A stretch of DNA of 64,000 nucleotides from Nocardioides mangrovicus (GTDB lineage Bacteria; Actinomycetota; Actinomycetes; Propionibacteriales; Nocardioidaceae). Below, in pieces: positions 42,114-51,687 of this stretch. The translations under genes and the position numbers were made by a program. Location: assembly GCF_003674065.1 (NCBI RefSeq), contig NZ_RDBE01000010.1, forward strand, positions 121,649 to 185,648. Reading direction: 5' to 3'. Below the pieces are notes generated by a model. It had not been told where the DNA came from, did no database searches, and saw nothing but the letters and a program-made list of their open reading frames with translations. The number at the start of each line of letters is the position of its first letter. Position 1 is the first letter of the stretch.

Positions 42114-43475
42114 ATGGACGCAGCCGAGCGCGAGCACCGACGTCAGCGGGCCGAGAACCTGCTGGCCGGCCTGGAGGAGCAGGGCGTGGTCGCCGTGGCC
42201 ACCAGCTTCGTCGACAACGCCGGGGTCTCGCGCGTGAAGTCGGTGCCGCTGGACCGGCTGCCCTCGCTGGCCGCGTGGGGCGTCGGCTTCTCCACCGCGT
42301 TCGACTTCTTCCGGTTCGACGACTGGGTGGCCGCGCCGCCGAGCGGCGTCGGTCCGGTGGGCGACCAGCGGATCGTGCCCGACCTCGACCGGCTCGTCGT
42401 CCGCTCCGCGCTGGACGGCTGGGCGTGGGCGCCCGGTGAGCGCTTCGCCCAGGACGGCTCGGCCTACGCCCTGGACAGCCGGCTGCTGCTGCGCCGGCTG
42501 GTCGCCGACGCCGCCGCCGGCGGCCTGACCTACCGGGCCGCCTACGAGATCGAGTGGGTGGTCTCGCTCGACGACACCGAGTTCGTGCCGGCCGCGAGCG
42601 GGCCGGCGTACGGGCTGGCGCGGCTGGGTGACGCCTCGGACTACTCCCACGACGTGCTCGCCGCGCTGGCCGCGGAGGGCGTGACGGTCGAGCAGTACCA
42701 CCCCGAGTACGCCCCCGGGCAGTTCGAGCTCTCGGTGGCGCCAGAGGACCCGGTGGGCGCCGCCGACACCTCGGTGCTGGTGCGCGACACGGTCCGCGCG
42801 GTCGGGCGCCACCACGGGTTCGTCACCTCCTTCTCCCCCAAGGTCGACGTCGCCGGCGTCGGCAACGGCGGTCACGTGCACCTCTCGCTGTGGCGCGACG
42901 GTCAGAACCTGATGGCCGGCGGCCAGGAGCGGTTCGGGCTGACGGCGGAGGGCGTCGCGTTCGCCGGCGGCGTGCTGGCCCACCTGCCCGGACTGCTGGC
43001 GATCGGCGCCCCCGGCGTCGCCTCCTACCTGCGGCTGGTCCCGCAGCACTGGGCGGGCGCCTACGCCTGCTGGGGGCTGGAGAACCGCGAGGCCGCGCTG
43101 CGGATGGTCACCGGCTCGACCGGCAGCGAGTCGGCCGCGGCCAACCTGGAGGTCAAGTCCTTCGACCTGCAGGCCAACCCCTACCTGCTGCTGGCCGGCC
43201 TGCTCGCCGCCGGCACCGCGGGCGCCGACCTCCCCGAGCCGGTCGACGTCGACCCCGCCTCGCTGGGCGAGGACGAGCTGGCCCGCCGCGGCATCGGCCG
43301 GCTGCCGACCAGCCTGCGCGAGTCGCTGGACGCCTTCGCCGCCGACGAGGTGCTCACCACCGCCTTCGGCCCGCAGCTGGTCGAGGCGATCGTCGCGGTC
43401 CGCGAGTCCGAGCTGGAGCTCTTCGCCGACGCCTCGCCCGAGGAGGTCGCCGCCGCCGTGCGGTGGGTGCACTGA
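42114..43475 (+). CDS. Glutamine synthetase-like (gamma-glutamylamide synthetase) protein
   Basis: This 453-aa GS type I-fold ligase carries the metal/glutamate motif EQYHPEYAPGQFELS near residue 200, NGGHVHLSLW near 250 and LENREAALRMV near 325. The last replaces the NRSxSxRIP of true GlnA and fits amine-specific relatives (PuuA, IpuC, FluG-type). It may gamma-glutamylate an amine or ammonia from the linked catabolic operon. ATG 42114 has GGAAGGA seven bases upstream. The divergent gap holds TTGTCCAGACCAA, a possible GntR-type operator. Confidence 0.86.
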   Translation: MDAAEREHRRQRAENLLAGLEEQGVVAVATSFVDNAGVSRVKSVPLDRLPSLAAWGVGFSTAFDFFRFDDWVAAPPSGVGPVGDQRIVPDLDRLVVRSALDGWAWAPGERFAQDGSAYALDSRLLLRRLVADAAAGGLTYRAAYEIEWVVSLDDTEFVPAASGPAYGLARLGDASDYSHDVLAALAAEGVTVEQYHPEYAPGQFELSVAPEDPVGAADTSVLVRDTVRAVGRHHGFVTSFSPKVDVAGVGNGGHVHLSLWRDGQNLMAGGQERFGLTAEGVAFAGGVLAHLPGLLAIGAPGVASYLRLVPQHWAGAYACWGLENREAALRMVTGSTGSESAAANLEVKSFDLQANPYLLLAGLLAAGTAGADLPEPVDVDPASLGEDELARRGIGRLPTSLRESLDAFAADEVLTTAFGPQLVEAIVAVRESELELFADASPEEVAAAVRWVH

Positions 43476-43489
43476 GGCCGCCCCCAGGT

Positions 43490-43574
43490 CGCCAAAGTCC
43501 CGCACTTGCGCAGTTGTGCGGGGGACATGTCGGGCGACCCCCTCGATTTCCTGCGCAAGTGTGGAGTTTCGGCG
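43490..43574. repeat. 85-nt long inverted repeat, related to 30984
   Basis: The 24-base arms (43490-43513 and 43551-43574) match at 19 of 24 positions with a 37-base loop. The CACTTGCGCAG core and the CTCC/AACACTT flank match the element at 30984. It lies after the GS-like gene. Confidence 0.75.
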
Positions 43575-43606
43575 CGCGCGGTCGACGACCGGCGGGCGCC
43601 CCCCAC

Positions 43607-43691
43607 GTGCGCCAACTGCACACCTGCGCACCCGGCGCGGACATTCCGGTCGATCGGGCGTGCCGACGTCGCAGGTGTGCAGTTGGCGCAC
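43607..43691. repeat. 85-nt long inverted repeat with 22-bp perfect arms
   Basis: The arms at 43607-43628 and 43670-43691 (GTGCGCCAACTGCACACCTG...) are perfect complements with a 41-base loop. It has the same total length as the neighbouring element but a different arm sequence. The remainder of 43476-43763 holds no gene I can support. Confidence 0.8.
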
Positions 43692-43763
43692 CCCCGGGCC
43701 AGGGCGCCGACCACCACCGAAACCCGTTCGCGCACTGTCGGTGCCCGCTGACACCCTGAGTCG

Positions 43764-45101
43764 GTGAGCTCGGGACCGTCGACGAAGACCCCCCTCCGCG
43801 CGTTCTGGCACGACCTGCCGCGGGAGGGTCGGCTGCTGCTCTCCATCGTGGTCGTGGAGTTCATCGGCACCGGGCTGGTGCTGCCGTTCTGGGTGGTCTA
43901 CCTCCACGAGGTCCGCGGCTTCAGCCTCGCCACCACCGGTCTGCTGATCGGCGTGCAGCCGCTGGCCGGGCTGATCGCCGCCGTGCCCGGCGGCGGGTTG
44001 ATCGACCGCATCGGGGCACGCCTGGTGCTGGTCGGCTCCACGACGCTGGTGCTGGTGGGCGAGGCCGTGATGGCCTTCGCCTCCACCGCGCCGCTGGCCG
44101 CGCTGGGGTTCGCGCTGTCGGGGTGCGCGTTCGGCGTCTCGTTCCCGGCCTCGCAGACGCTGGTGGCCACGATCATGCCCTCGCACCTGCGGCAGCGGTA
44201 CTACGGGCTCAACTTCAGCCTGCTCAACCTCGGCATCGGCGTGGGCGGCATCGTCGGCGGCGCGTTCGTCGACGTCCACCGGCTGTGGACGTTCCAGACG
44301 ATCTACCTGGTCGACGCCGCGACGTTCCTGGCGCCGCTGTTCGTGCTGCTGGTCCCGCTGCGCCACGTCACCGGCCGCGCCGAGCACGACGAGGCCGAGA
44401 CCACCAAGCCGAGCTACCGCGAGGTGGCTCGGCTCCCGGGCATGCGCACGATGGTGCTGCTCAACTTCGTCGCCTCCTTCGTGGCCTACGCCCAACTCAA
44501 CTCCGGCATGCCGGCGTTCGCCCGCGACGTCGCCCACGTGTCCACCCAGGGTCTGGGGCTGGCGTTCGCGGCCAACACGCTGGTCATCGTGCTGCTGCAG
44601 CTGGTCGTGCTGCAGCGCATCGAGGGCCGACGCCGCACCCGGGTGATGGTGGTGATGTCGGCGGTGTGGGCGCTGTCGTGGGTCCTCATGGGCGCCTCGG
44701 GCCTGGTGCCCGACACCTGGGGCGCCACGGTGCTCATCGCCACCTGCGCGAGCGTGTTCGCGCTCGGCGAGACGCTGCTGCAGCCGACGATGCCGGCCAT
44801 CACCAACGACCTAACCACCGACCGGCTGCGCGGTCGCTCCAACGCACTGGCCTCGATCGCCTTCCAGGTGCCGATGGTCCTCGCGCCCCCGATCTCCGGC
44901 TGGCTGATCGGGCACCACCAGCAGGTGCCCTACGTCGTCGGGCTGGTCGTCGGCTGCGGCCTGGTGGCGCTGCTGGCCGTCACCCGGCTCGAGCCGCTGC
45001 TGAGCCCGACGGCGAACGGCGTCGGCGTCAGGGGTCCGCTCGACGACCCGCCGCCGGGGACCGCTGCCGACGCCCTGCGGGAGTCCGCCGGCCAGCCCTG
45101 A
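43764..45101 (+). CDS. MFS transporter
   Basis: This 445-aa major facilitator protein has twelve transmembrane helices and the helix 2-3 loop GGGLIDRIGARLVL (motif A-like, residues 73-86). It resembles DHA1-type drug exporters. The GTG start has CACCCT six bases upstream, a possible leaderless promoter. The substrate is unknown. Confidence 0.88.
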   Translation: MSSGPSTKTPLRAFWHDLPREGRLLLSIVVVEFIGTGLVLPFWVVYLHEVRGFSLATTGLLIGVQPLAGLIAAVPGGGLIDRIGARLVLVGSTTLVLVGEAVMAFASTAPLAALGFALSGCAFGVSFPASQTLVATIMPSHLRQRYYGLNFSLLNLGIGVGGIVGGAFVDVHRLWTFQTIYLVDAATFLAPLFVLLVPLRHVTGRAEHDEAETTKPSYREVARLPGMRTMVLLNFVASFVAYAQLNSGMPAFARDVAHVSTQGLGLAFAANTLVIVLLQLVVLQRIEGRRRTRVMVVMSAVWALSWVLMGASGLVPDTWGATVLIATCASVFALGETLLQPTMPAITNDLTTDRLRGRSNALASIAFQVPMVLAPPISGWLIGHHQQVPYVVGLVVGCGLVALLAVTRLEPLLSPTANGVGVRGPLDDPPPGTAADALRESAGQP

Positions 45102-45248
45102 ACCCAGCGCAGGACACGTGCAGCTTTGTGCAGTGCACATTCACGGTCTCCGGATCGGGCGGCAAGGTCTTGTCGCGCACCCCCGGTTTCGGATTGCGTA
45201 TCTCCGCTCGCCACTCCCGACGAGCACGAAGAATGGGAGATCACCACC

Positions 45249-46466
45249 GTGCGCCAGAAGATTCTCGGGACGGCTCTGGCCGGTGCCGCGACAGCGATCC
45301 TGCTCGCCACCAGCCCCGCCCACGCAGCACCGGCACCTACCCAGCAGGCCACGCCGGCCACGGCGAAGGCCATGCACGCGCAGCGCCTGTGCAGCGCCAG
45401 CACCAAGAAGACCGTCGCCTCCTGCTACGCCGAGGTGCTGGTCAAGAACAGCACCGACCTCGCCCCCGACAGCGCGGCCCCTCCGGCCTCCGGCATGACG
45501 CCGGACGACCTGCAGGACGCCTACAACGTGGCGGGCACGACCTCCGGCGGGCGCACCGTCGCGATCGTCGACGCCTACGGCTACCCCAACCTCGAGCGCG
45601 ACCTGGGCGTCTACCGCTCGCAGTTCGGGCTCTCGGCCTGCACGAAGGCCAACGGCTGCCTGAAGATCATGAACCAGACCGGCGGGACCTCGCTGCCCTC
45701 GACCGACGTCGGCTGGGACGGCGAGCAAGCGCTCGACGTCGACGCGGTCTCGGCCGTGTGCCCCGACTGCAAGATCGTCGTCGTCCAGGCCACCTCGGCC
45801 TCGATCTCGAACCTCGGCACGGCCGCGAACACCGCTTCGAAGCAGTCCGGCGTGGTGGCGATCTCCAACTCCTACGGCGGCGGCGACCTGGCCGACTCCA
45901 CCTACGGCGCGAAGTACAACCACCCGGGCATCGCCGTCACGGCCTCCACCGGCGATGACGGCTACGACGGAGCGAGCTTCCCGGCCTCCTCGCAGTACGT
46001 CACCGCGGTCGGCGGCACCTCACTGACCTCGGCGAGCAACACTCGCGGCTGGTCGGAGACGGTCTGGGACGGCGCGGGCAGCGGCTGCTCCACCGTCAAC
46101 GCCGCCCTGAGCGCGGCCTCGTCCTCGGGCACCGGGTGCAGCAAGCGCGCGATGGCCGACGTCTCCGCCGCCGCCGACCCGTCCGCGGGAGGCATGGCGG
46201 TCTACTACCCGACCAGCGCGTCGGCCTCCACCTGGGGCCAGATCGGCGGCACCAGCGAGTCCGCGCCGATCGTCGCCTCGGTCTACGCCCTCTCGGGCAA
46301 CACCTCCGGCTACGCCAACGCGATCCCCTACTCCCACACCGGGTCGCTCAACGACGTGACCAGCGGCTCCAACGGCTCCTGCTCGCCTACCCAGTGGTGC
46401 ACGGCGCGCAGCGGCTGGGACGGCCCCACCGGGCTCGGCACCCCGAACGGCACCGCCGCCTTCTGA
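45249..46466 (+). CDS. Secreted S53 (sedolisin) family peptidase
   Basis: This 405-aa exported serine-carboxyl peptidase has a Sec signal (KILGTALAGAATAILLATS, cleavage after AHA). The sedolisin catalytic set is visible: Glu159 and Asp163 in GEQALDVD, oxyanion Asp236 in STGDDGYDG, and Ser336 in GGTSESAP. A calcium-site C-terminus follows (DVTSGSNG ... GPTGLGTPNG). The usual long N-terminal propeptide is very short here, which is unusual for the family. The GTG start has GGGAG upstream. Confidence 0.87.
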   Translation: MRQKILGTALAGAATAILLATSPAHAAPAPTQQATPATAKAMHAQRLCSASTKKTVASCYAEVLVKNSTDLAPDSAAPPASGMTPDDLQDAYNVAGTTSGGRTVAIVDAYGYPNLERDLGVYRSQFGLSACTKANGCLKIMNQTGGTSLPSTDVGWDGEQALDVDAVSAVCPDCKIVVVQATSASISNLGTAANTASKQSGVVAISNSYGGGDLADSTYGAKYNHPGIAVTASTGDDGYDGASFPASSQYVTAVGGTSLTSASNTRGWSETVWDGAGSGCSTVNAALSAASSSGTGCSKRAMADVSAAADPSAGGMAVYYPTSASASTWGQIGGTSESAPIVASVYALSGNTSGYANAIPYSHTGSLNDVTSGSNGSCSPTQWCTARSGWDGPTGLGTPNGTAAF

Positions 46467-46474
46467 TCGGACCC

Positions 46475-46503
46475 TTGGCAGTCGAACACCTGTTCGTTAA
46501 CAT
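46475..46503 (+). promoter_or_regulatory. alkB promoter with embedded LexA (SOS) box
   Basis: TTGGCA (-35, 46475-46480) and TAACAT (-10, 46498-46503) are separated by 17 bases, and the spacer contains TCGAACACCTGTTCGT (46482-46497), a match to the actinobacterial LexA box TCGAAC-N4-GTTCGA with one end mismatch. The alkB GTG begins six bases after the -10, so transcription probably starts at the codon. Confidence 0.8.
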
Positions 46504-46509
46504 GGACAG

Positions 46510-47139
46510 GTGCTCGACTTCCAGGCCTCGTTGCTCGACCTCAACCTCGACCGCGTGGCGCTCGGTGCGCTGCGCGGTCGGGTCGAGCGCCGCGAGCTCT
46601 CCGACGGCGCCTGGGTCGACCTGCGTCGCGGCTGGCTCTGCGGCGCCGACGAGGTCTTCGCCGACCTCGTCCACGACGTGCCGTGGCAGGCCGAGCGGCG
46701 CCCGATGTACGACGACGTCGTCGCCGTGCCGAGGCTGCTGTGCCACTACGCGGCCGGCGACCTGCTCCCGCACCCGATCCTCGAGCACGCCCGCGACACG
46801 CTGTCGTCCTACTACGCCGACGAGCTCGGCGAGCCTTTCGTCACCGCCGGCTGCTGCTACTACCGCGACGGGCACGACTCGGTGGCCTGGCACGGCGACC
46901 GGATCGGCCGCGGCCGCAGCGCCGACACGATGGTCGCCATCCTCTCGCTCGGGTCGCCGCGACGGCTCTCGCTGCGACCGGTCGGCGGCACCACTGCGGC
47001 GGCGTACCCGCTGGGTCACGGCGACCTGATCGTGATGGGCGGCTCGTGCCAGCGCACCTGGGAGCACGCGATCCTCAAGACCGCCCGACCGGTCGGGCCG
47101 CGCATCAGCATCCAGTTCCGTCCCCGCAACGTCTTCTGA
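46510..47139 (+). CDS. alkB: AlkB-family Fe(II)/2-oxoglutarate dioxygenase
   Basis: This 209-aa oxidative DNA/RNA demethylase removes alkyl lesions such as 1-meA and 3-meC. The iron ligands H128-x-D130 (WHGDRIGR) and H186 (TWEHAILK) and the 2-oxoglutarate-binding RISIQFRPR are present. A LexA box in its promoter places it in the SOS regulon, and the mRNA looks leaderless (GTG at the predicted +1). Confidence 0.92.
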   Translation: MLDFQASLLDLNLDRVALGALRGRVERRELSDGAWVDLRRGWLCGADEVFADLVHDVPWQAERRPMYDDVVAVPRLLCHYAAGDLLPHPILEHARDTLSSYYADELGEPFVTAGCCYYRDGHDSVAWHGDRIGRGRSADTMVAILSLGSPRRLSLRPVGGTTAAAYPLGHGDLIVMGGSCQRTWEHAILKTARPVGPRISIQFRPRNVF

Positions 47140-47154
47140 GTAGGGTCGGGCGGC

Positions 47155-48273
47155 ATGCGCCGGATCGCCGCCGCCCTCGCCGGGCTGCTCGCCGCCGGCG
47201 TGATCGCCGCCGCGGCGCACGCCGCGCCGCCGACCGACCCGACGGCCCTCGCGGTCGTCACCGCCGCCCACGTCGGTCACCCACCGAAGCCCAAGCCACC
47301 GCCGGCACCGCCCAACCCGCTGGCCTCACTCAAGCTCGGCGTCTACCAGGGCAACGACGAGCAGGCCTGGGCGCCGTACGCCCGCAGCCGCGGCGAGAAC
47401 CGCAAGCTGCTGGCCAAGATCGCGCTGCGGCAGAAGGCCAAGTGGTACGGCGCCTGGGTCAGCAACGGCGCGATCGAGGGCAAGGTCCGCGCCTACGTCG
47501 AGGGCTCCACGCACGGCCGCTCCGACACGTTCGCGCTGATGGCGCTGTTCCGGGTGGTGCCGTGGGAGGGAGCGGCCTGCCACCGGGTGTCCTCCGGCGG
47601 GGAGCAAGCCAGCTACCGGCAGTGGATCGACAACGTCGCCCGCGGCATCGGCTCCTCCCACGTGGTGGTCATCCTCCAGCCCGACGGCCCGTTCGTGACC
47701 TGCGCGCCGCACCACTCCGCGGTGCCCTCGCAGCTCATCGCGTACGCCTCGCGCAAGCTCAGCGCGCTGCCCCACACCTACGTCTACATCGACGGCGGGG
47801 CGTCGGACTGGCCGTGGAGCCGCTCGGAGGCGGCCAGCTTCCTCATCGCCGACGGCGTCCGCTACGCCCGCGGCATCGCACTGAACTCCACCCACTACGG
47901 CGCCACCGGCGACGAGGTGCAGGCCGGTGCCGAGATCGTTCAGGAGCTCGCCCGTCGCGGCATCAAGGACAAGCACGTCGTGGTCAACACCTCCTCCAAC
48001 GGCCGCCCGGTCGTCTTCGGCCAGGCGCCGGGCAAGGACCACGACAACGCCACGGTGTGCGCCAGCCGGTCCTCGCAGCGCTGCGTGACGCTGGGGATCC
48101 CGCCCACCACCGACGTCGCCAACGCGCGCTGGCCACTCACCGCCCGACAACGCACGATGGCCCGCGACTACGTCGACGCCTACCTGTGGTTCGGCCGGCC
48201 CTGGCTGTACCGCCAGGCCGACCCGTTCGACTACGGCCGGGCGCTCCAGCTGGCGCGGACGACGCCCTACTGA
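47155..48273 (+). CDS. Glycoside hydrolase family 6 (cellulase-type) secreted protein
   Basis: This 372-aa exported protein has a signal peptide (RRIAAALAGLLAAGVIAAAAHA), then a Pro/Lys linker (HPPKPKPPPAPP) and a GH6-type barrel. A candidate general acid is Asp177 in VILQPDGP, with further GH6 segments at YIDGGASDWPW and NTSSNGR. It probably hydrolyses beta-1,4-glucan or a related polymer. TAGGGT eight bases before the ATG suggests a leaderless start. Confidence 0.83.
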   Translation: MRRIAAALAGLLAAGVIAAAAHAAPPTDPTALAVVTAAHVGHPPKPKPPPAPPNPLASLKLGVYQGNDEQAWAPYARSRGENRKLLAKIALRQKAKWYGAWVSNGAIEGKVRAYVEGSTHGRSDTFALMALFRVVPWEGAACHRVSSGGEQASYRQWIDNVARGIGSSHVVVILQPDGPFVTCAPHHSAVPSQLIAYASRKLSALPHTYVYIDGGASDWPWSRSEAASFLIADGVRYARGIALNSTHYGATGDEVQAGAEIVQELARRGIKDKHVVVNTSSNGRPVVFGQAPGKDHDNATVCASRSSQRCVTLGIPPTTDVANARWPLTARQRTMARDYVDAYLWFGRPWLYRQADPFDYGRALQLARTTPY

Positions 48274-48300
48274 TGCCGCCGAGCCGATGACTCCGTACCG

Positions 48301-48918
48301 ATGAACGGGGCCGACCTGGTCGCGCGGCTGCGACGGTTACGGGGCGAGTCGCAGCGCCCTCGGCTGGTGATCGGCATCGCCGGGGCTCCGGGTGCCGGCA
48401 AGACCACCCTGGCGCTGGACCTGGTGGCGCGGCTGGGGCCGGACGCGGTCCACCTGCCGATGGACGGGTTCCACCTGGCCGACGTCGAGCTGGAGCGGCT
48501 GGGACGCCGCGACCGCAAGGGGGCACCCGACACCTTCGACCCCGGCGGCCTGGCCGCGCTGCTCGCCCGCGTCGGCGACGGCGAGCCGGTCTGGGCCCCC
48601 GCCTTCGACCGCGACCTGGAGCAGCCGGTGGCCCAGAGCATCGCGGTGCTGCCCGAGCACGAGATCGTCGTGGTGGAGGGGAACTACCTGCTGCTGCCCG
48701 AGTCCGGCTGGGCCGCCGTCCGGAGCCGGCTCGACGAGGCCTGGTACCTACGGCTCGACGAGCCCACCCGCCGCCAGCGGCTGGTGGCCCGGCACGTGCG
48801 GTTCGGCAAGGCGCCCGACGCCGCCGAGGAGTGGGTCGCCCGCGTCGACGAGCCCAACGCCGGGCTGGTGGACCGCAGCGCCCCTCGGGCGGACCTGGTC
48901 ATCGACCTCGGCCGGTGA
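48301..48918 (+). CDS. P-loop nucleoside/pantothenate kinase-like protein
   Basis: This 205-aa uridine-kinase-fold protein has Walker A GAPGAGKTT near residue 28 and PMDGFHLADVELERLG near 52, then FDPGG and VVEGNYLLL. The family covers uridine, fructose and related small-molecule kinases, and the substrate cannot be told from sequence. Its stop codon lies inside the palindromic repeat at 48914. Confidence 0.8.
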   Translation: MNGADLVARLRRLRGESQRPRLVIGIAGAPGAGKTTLALDLVARLGPDAVHLPMDGFHLADVELERLGRRDRKGAPDTFDPGGLAALLARVGDGEPVWAPAFDRDLEQPVAQSIAVLPEHEIVVVEGNYLLLPESGWAAVRSRLDEAWYLRLDEPTRRQRLVARHVRFGKAPDAAEEWVARVDEPNAGLVDRSAPRADLVIDLGR

Positions 48919-48951
48919 CGGTTCCCCACGGCACCGTGGTGAACCGTCACC
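48914..48951. repeat. 38-bp dispersed palindrome, copy B
   Basis: This is an imperfect hairpin (18-base arms, one mismatch) that starts within the last codons of the kinase gene. Its reverse complement matches 20826-20863 at 37 of 38 positions. Confidence 0.8.
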
Positions 48952-48961
48952 GACGAGAACG

Positions 48962-48995
48962 ACGAAGGGCCCCGGGAACTCCCGGGGCCCTTCGT
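48962..48995. terminator. Bidirectional terminator between kinase gene and groEL
   Basis: ACGAAGGGCCCCGGG-AACT-CCCGGGGCCCTTCGT is a perfect 15-base stem with a four-base loop between convergent genes, 24 bases after the groEL stop. It lacks a T-run, as is usual in high-GC actinobacteria. Confidence 0.85.
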
Positions 48996-49019
48996 GCTGA
49001 CGTGCTCAGAGGCTGCGGA

Positions 49020-50672
<1,653 letters not shown>

Positions 50673-50774
50673 TCAGATGGGACGACGTCGTGGGTGCCCG
50701 CGACGGACGGCCGCCGCACCCGCCGGACCATTCCCGCCGAGCACCGCACGACCTCACCGTTGACGCCGATGGAT

Positions 50775-50801
50775 CTATCACTCTCATGGCGAGAGTGCTA
50801 G
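50775..50801 (-). promoter_or_regulatory. CIRCE operator 1 (HrcA)
   Basis: CTATCACTC-N9-GAGTGCTAG matches the CIRCE consensus TTAGCACTC-N9-GAGTGCTAA at 15 of 18 arm positions. It lies between groEL and the second, better CIRCE. Confidence 0.8.
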
Positions 50802-50809
50802 TAGCAGTA

Positions 50810-50836
50810 TTAGCACTCGCCCCAAGCGAGTGCAAA
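50810..50836 (-). promoter_or_regulatory. CIRCE operator 2 (HrcA)
   Basis: TTAGCACTC-N9-GAGTGCAAA matches CIRCE at 16 of 18 arm positions. It sits about 160 bases upstream of the groEL ATG, probably around the promoter. Confidence 0.88.
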
Positions 50837-50847
50837 CGTCCGACGGC

Positions 50848-51687
50848 TCACGACGCGGCCAGTGCGGCGGCCACGAACCGGGCCGCGTTCTGCGGTGCGC
50901 GCTCCAGGTAGAGCCCCGGCTCGGTGACCTCGAGCTCGCCCACGGCCAGCGAGCCGTCGGGTAGCCGCAGCTGGTCGACGCGGGCGTAGCTCAGCCTCAC
51001 ACCGAGCAGCTGCTGGGCCGCCGCGACCGTCCGTACGGCGAGGTCGGCCGCCTCGACGTCGGGGTCGGCGACCTCGGTGCGTCCGCCGTAGGTCTCGTGC
51101 ACGCGGATCTCCTCGCCGGCCGGGTGCTTGAGCAGCTGGGCGCCCGCCTCGCCGCCGAGCACGTAGACCGAGCGCTCGCCCTCGACGCGCACCGACTCCA
51201 GCAGCGGCTGCACGATCCAGGGCCCCTCCCCCGCCCCGTGCCCGCGCGCCGCGTCGGCCGCCGTGATCACCTCCACGCCGCGCCCGCCTGCGCCGACGGC
51301 GGGCTTCACCACGGCCGTGCCCCACTGCGCGACCGCGCGGCCGAGCTGGTCGGAGGTCTCGGCGACGACGGTCGGCACGACGGGCACCGCGGCGTCGGCG
51401 AGCTCGAGCAGGTAGCGCTTGTCGGTGTTCCAGGCGAAGACGTCGGCACCGTGGAGCAGCCGCGGCCCGACCGAGCCGGCCCAGGCCAGGAACTCCGCGC
51501 GTCGTTGCTCGTAGTCCCACGTGGCGCGGGCGGCGACCACGTCGGCGGCACGCCAGTCGACGTCCGGGTCGTCCCACGCGGCCCAGCGCGCAGTGGCGCC
51601 CGCGTCCGCGAAGGCGCTCAGCAGCAGGTCGCCGCCCGGCTCACCATGGGGCAGGTTCGTGCACGTCGCCAGCAGCACCGAGGGCAT
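50848..51687 (-). CDS. ATP-grasp domain protein
   Basis: This 279-aa RimK-like ATP-grasp ligase has AVVKPAVGAGGRGVEVI near residue 130, PWIVQPLLESVRVEGERSVYVL and a C-terminal metal-binding GELEVTEPGLYLE. It would ligate a carboxylate to an amine, substrate unknown. ATG 51687 lies within the 3' end of the MpaB-type gene (47-base overlap), so the two are probably co-transcribed. Confidence 0.83.
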   Translation of the reverse strand: MPSVLLATCTNLPHGEPGGDLLLSAFADAGATARWAAWDDPDVDWRAADVVAARATWDYEQRRAEFLAWAGSVGPRLLHGADVFAWNTDKRYLLELADAAVPVVPTVVAETSDQLGRAVAQWGTAVVKPAVGAGGRGVEVITAADAARGHGAGEGPWIVQPLLESVRVEGERSVYVLGGEAGAQLLKHPAGEEIRVHETYGGRTEVADPDVEAADLAVRTVAAAQQLLGVRLSYARVDQLRLPDGSLAVGELEVTEPGLYLERAPQNAARFVAAALAAS

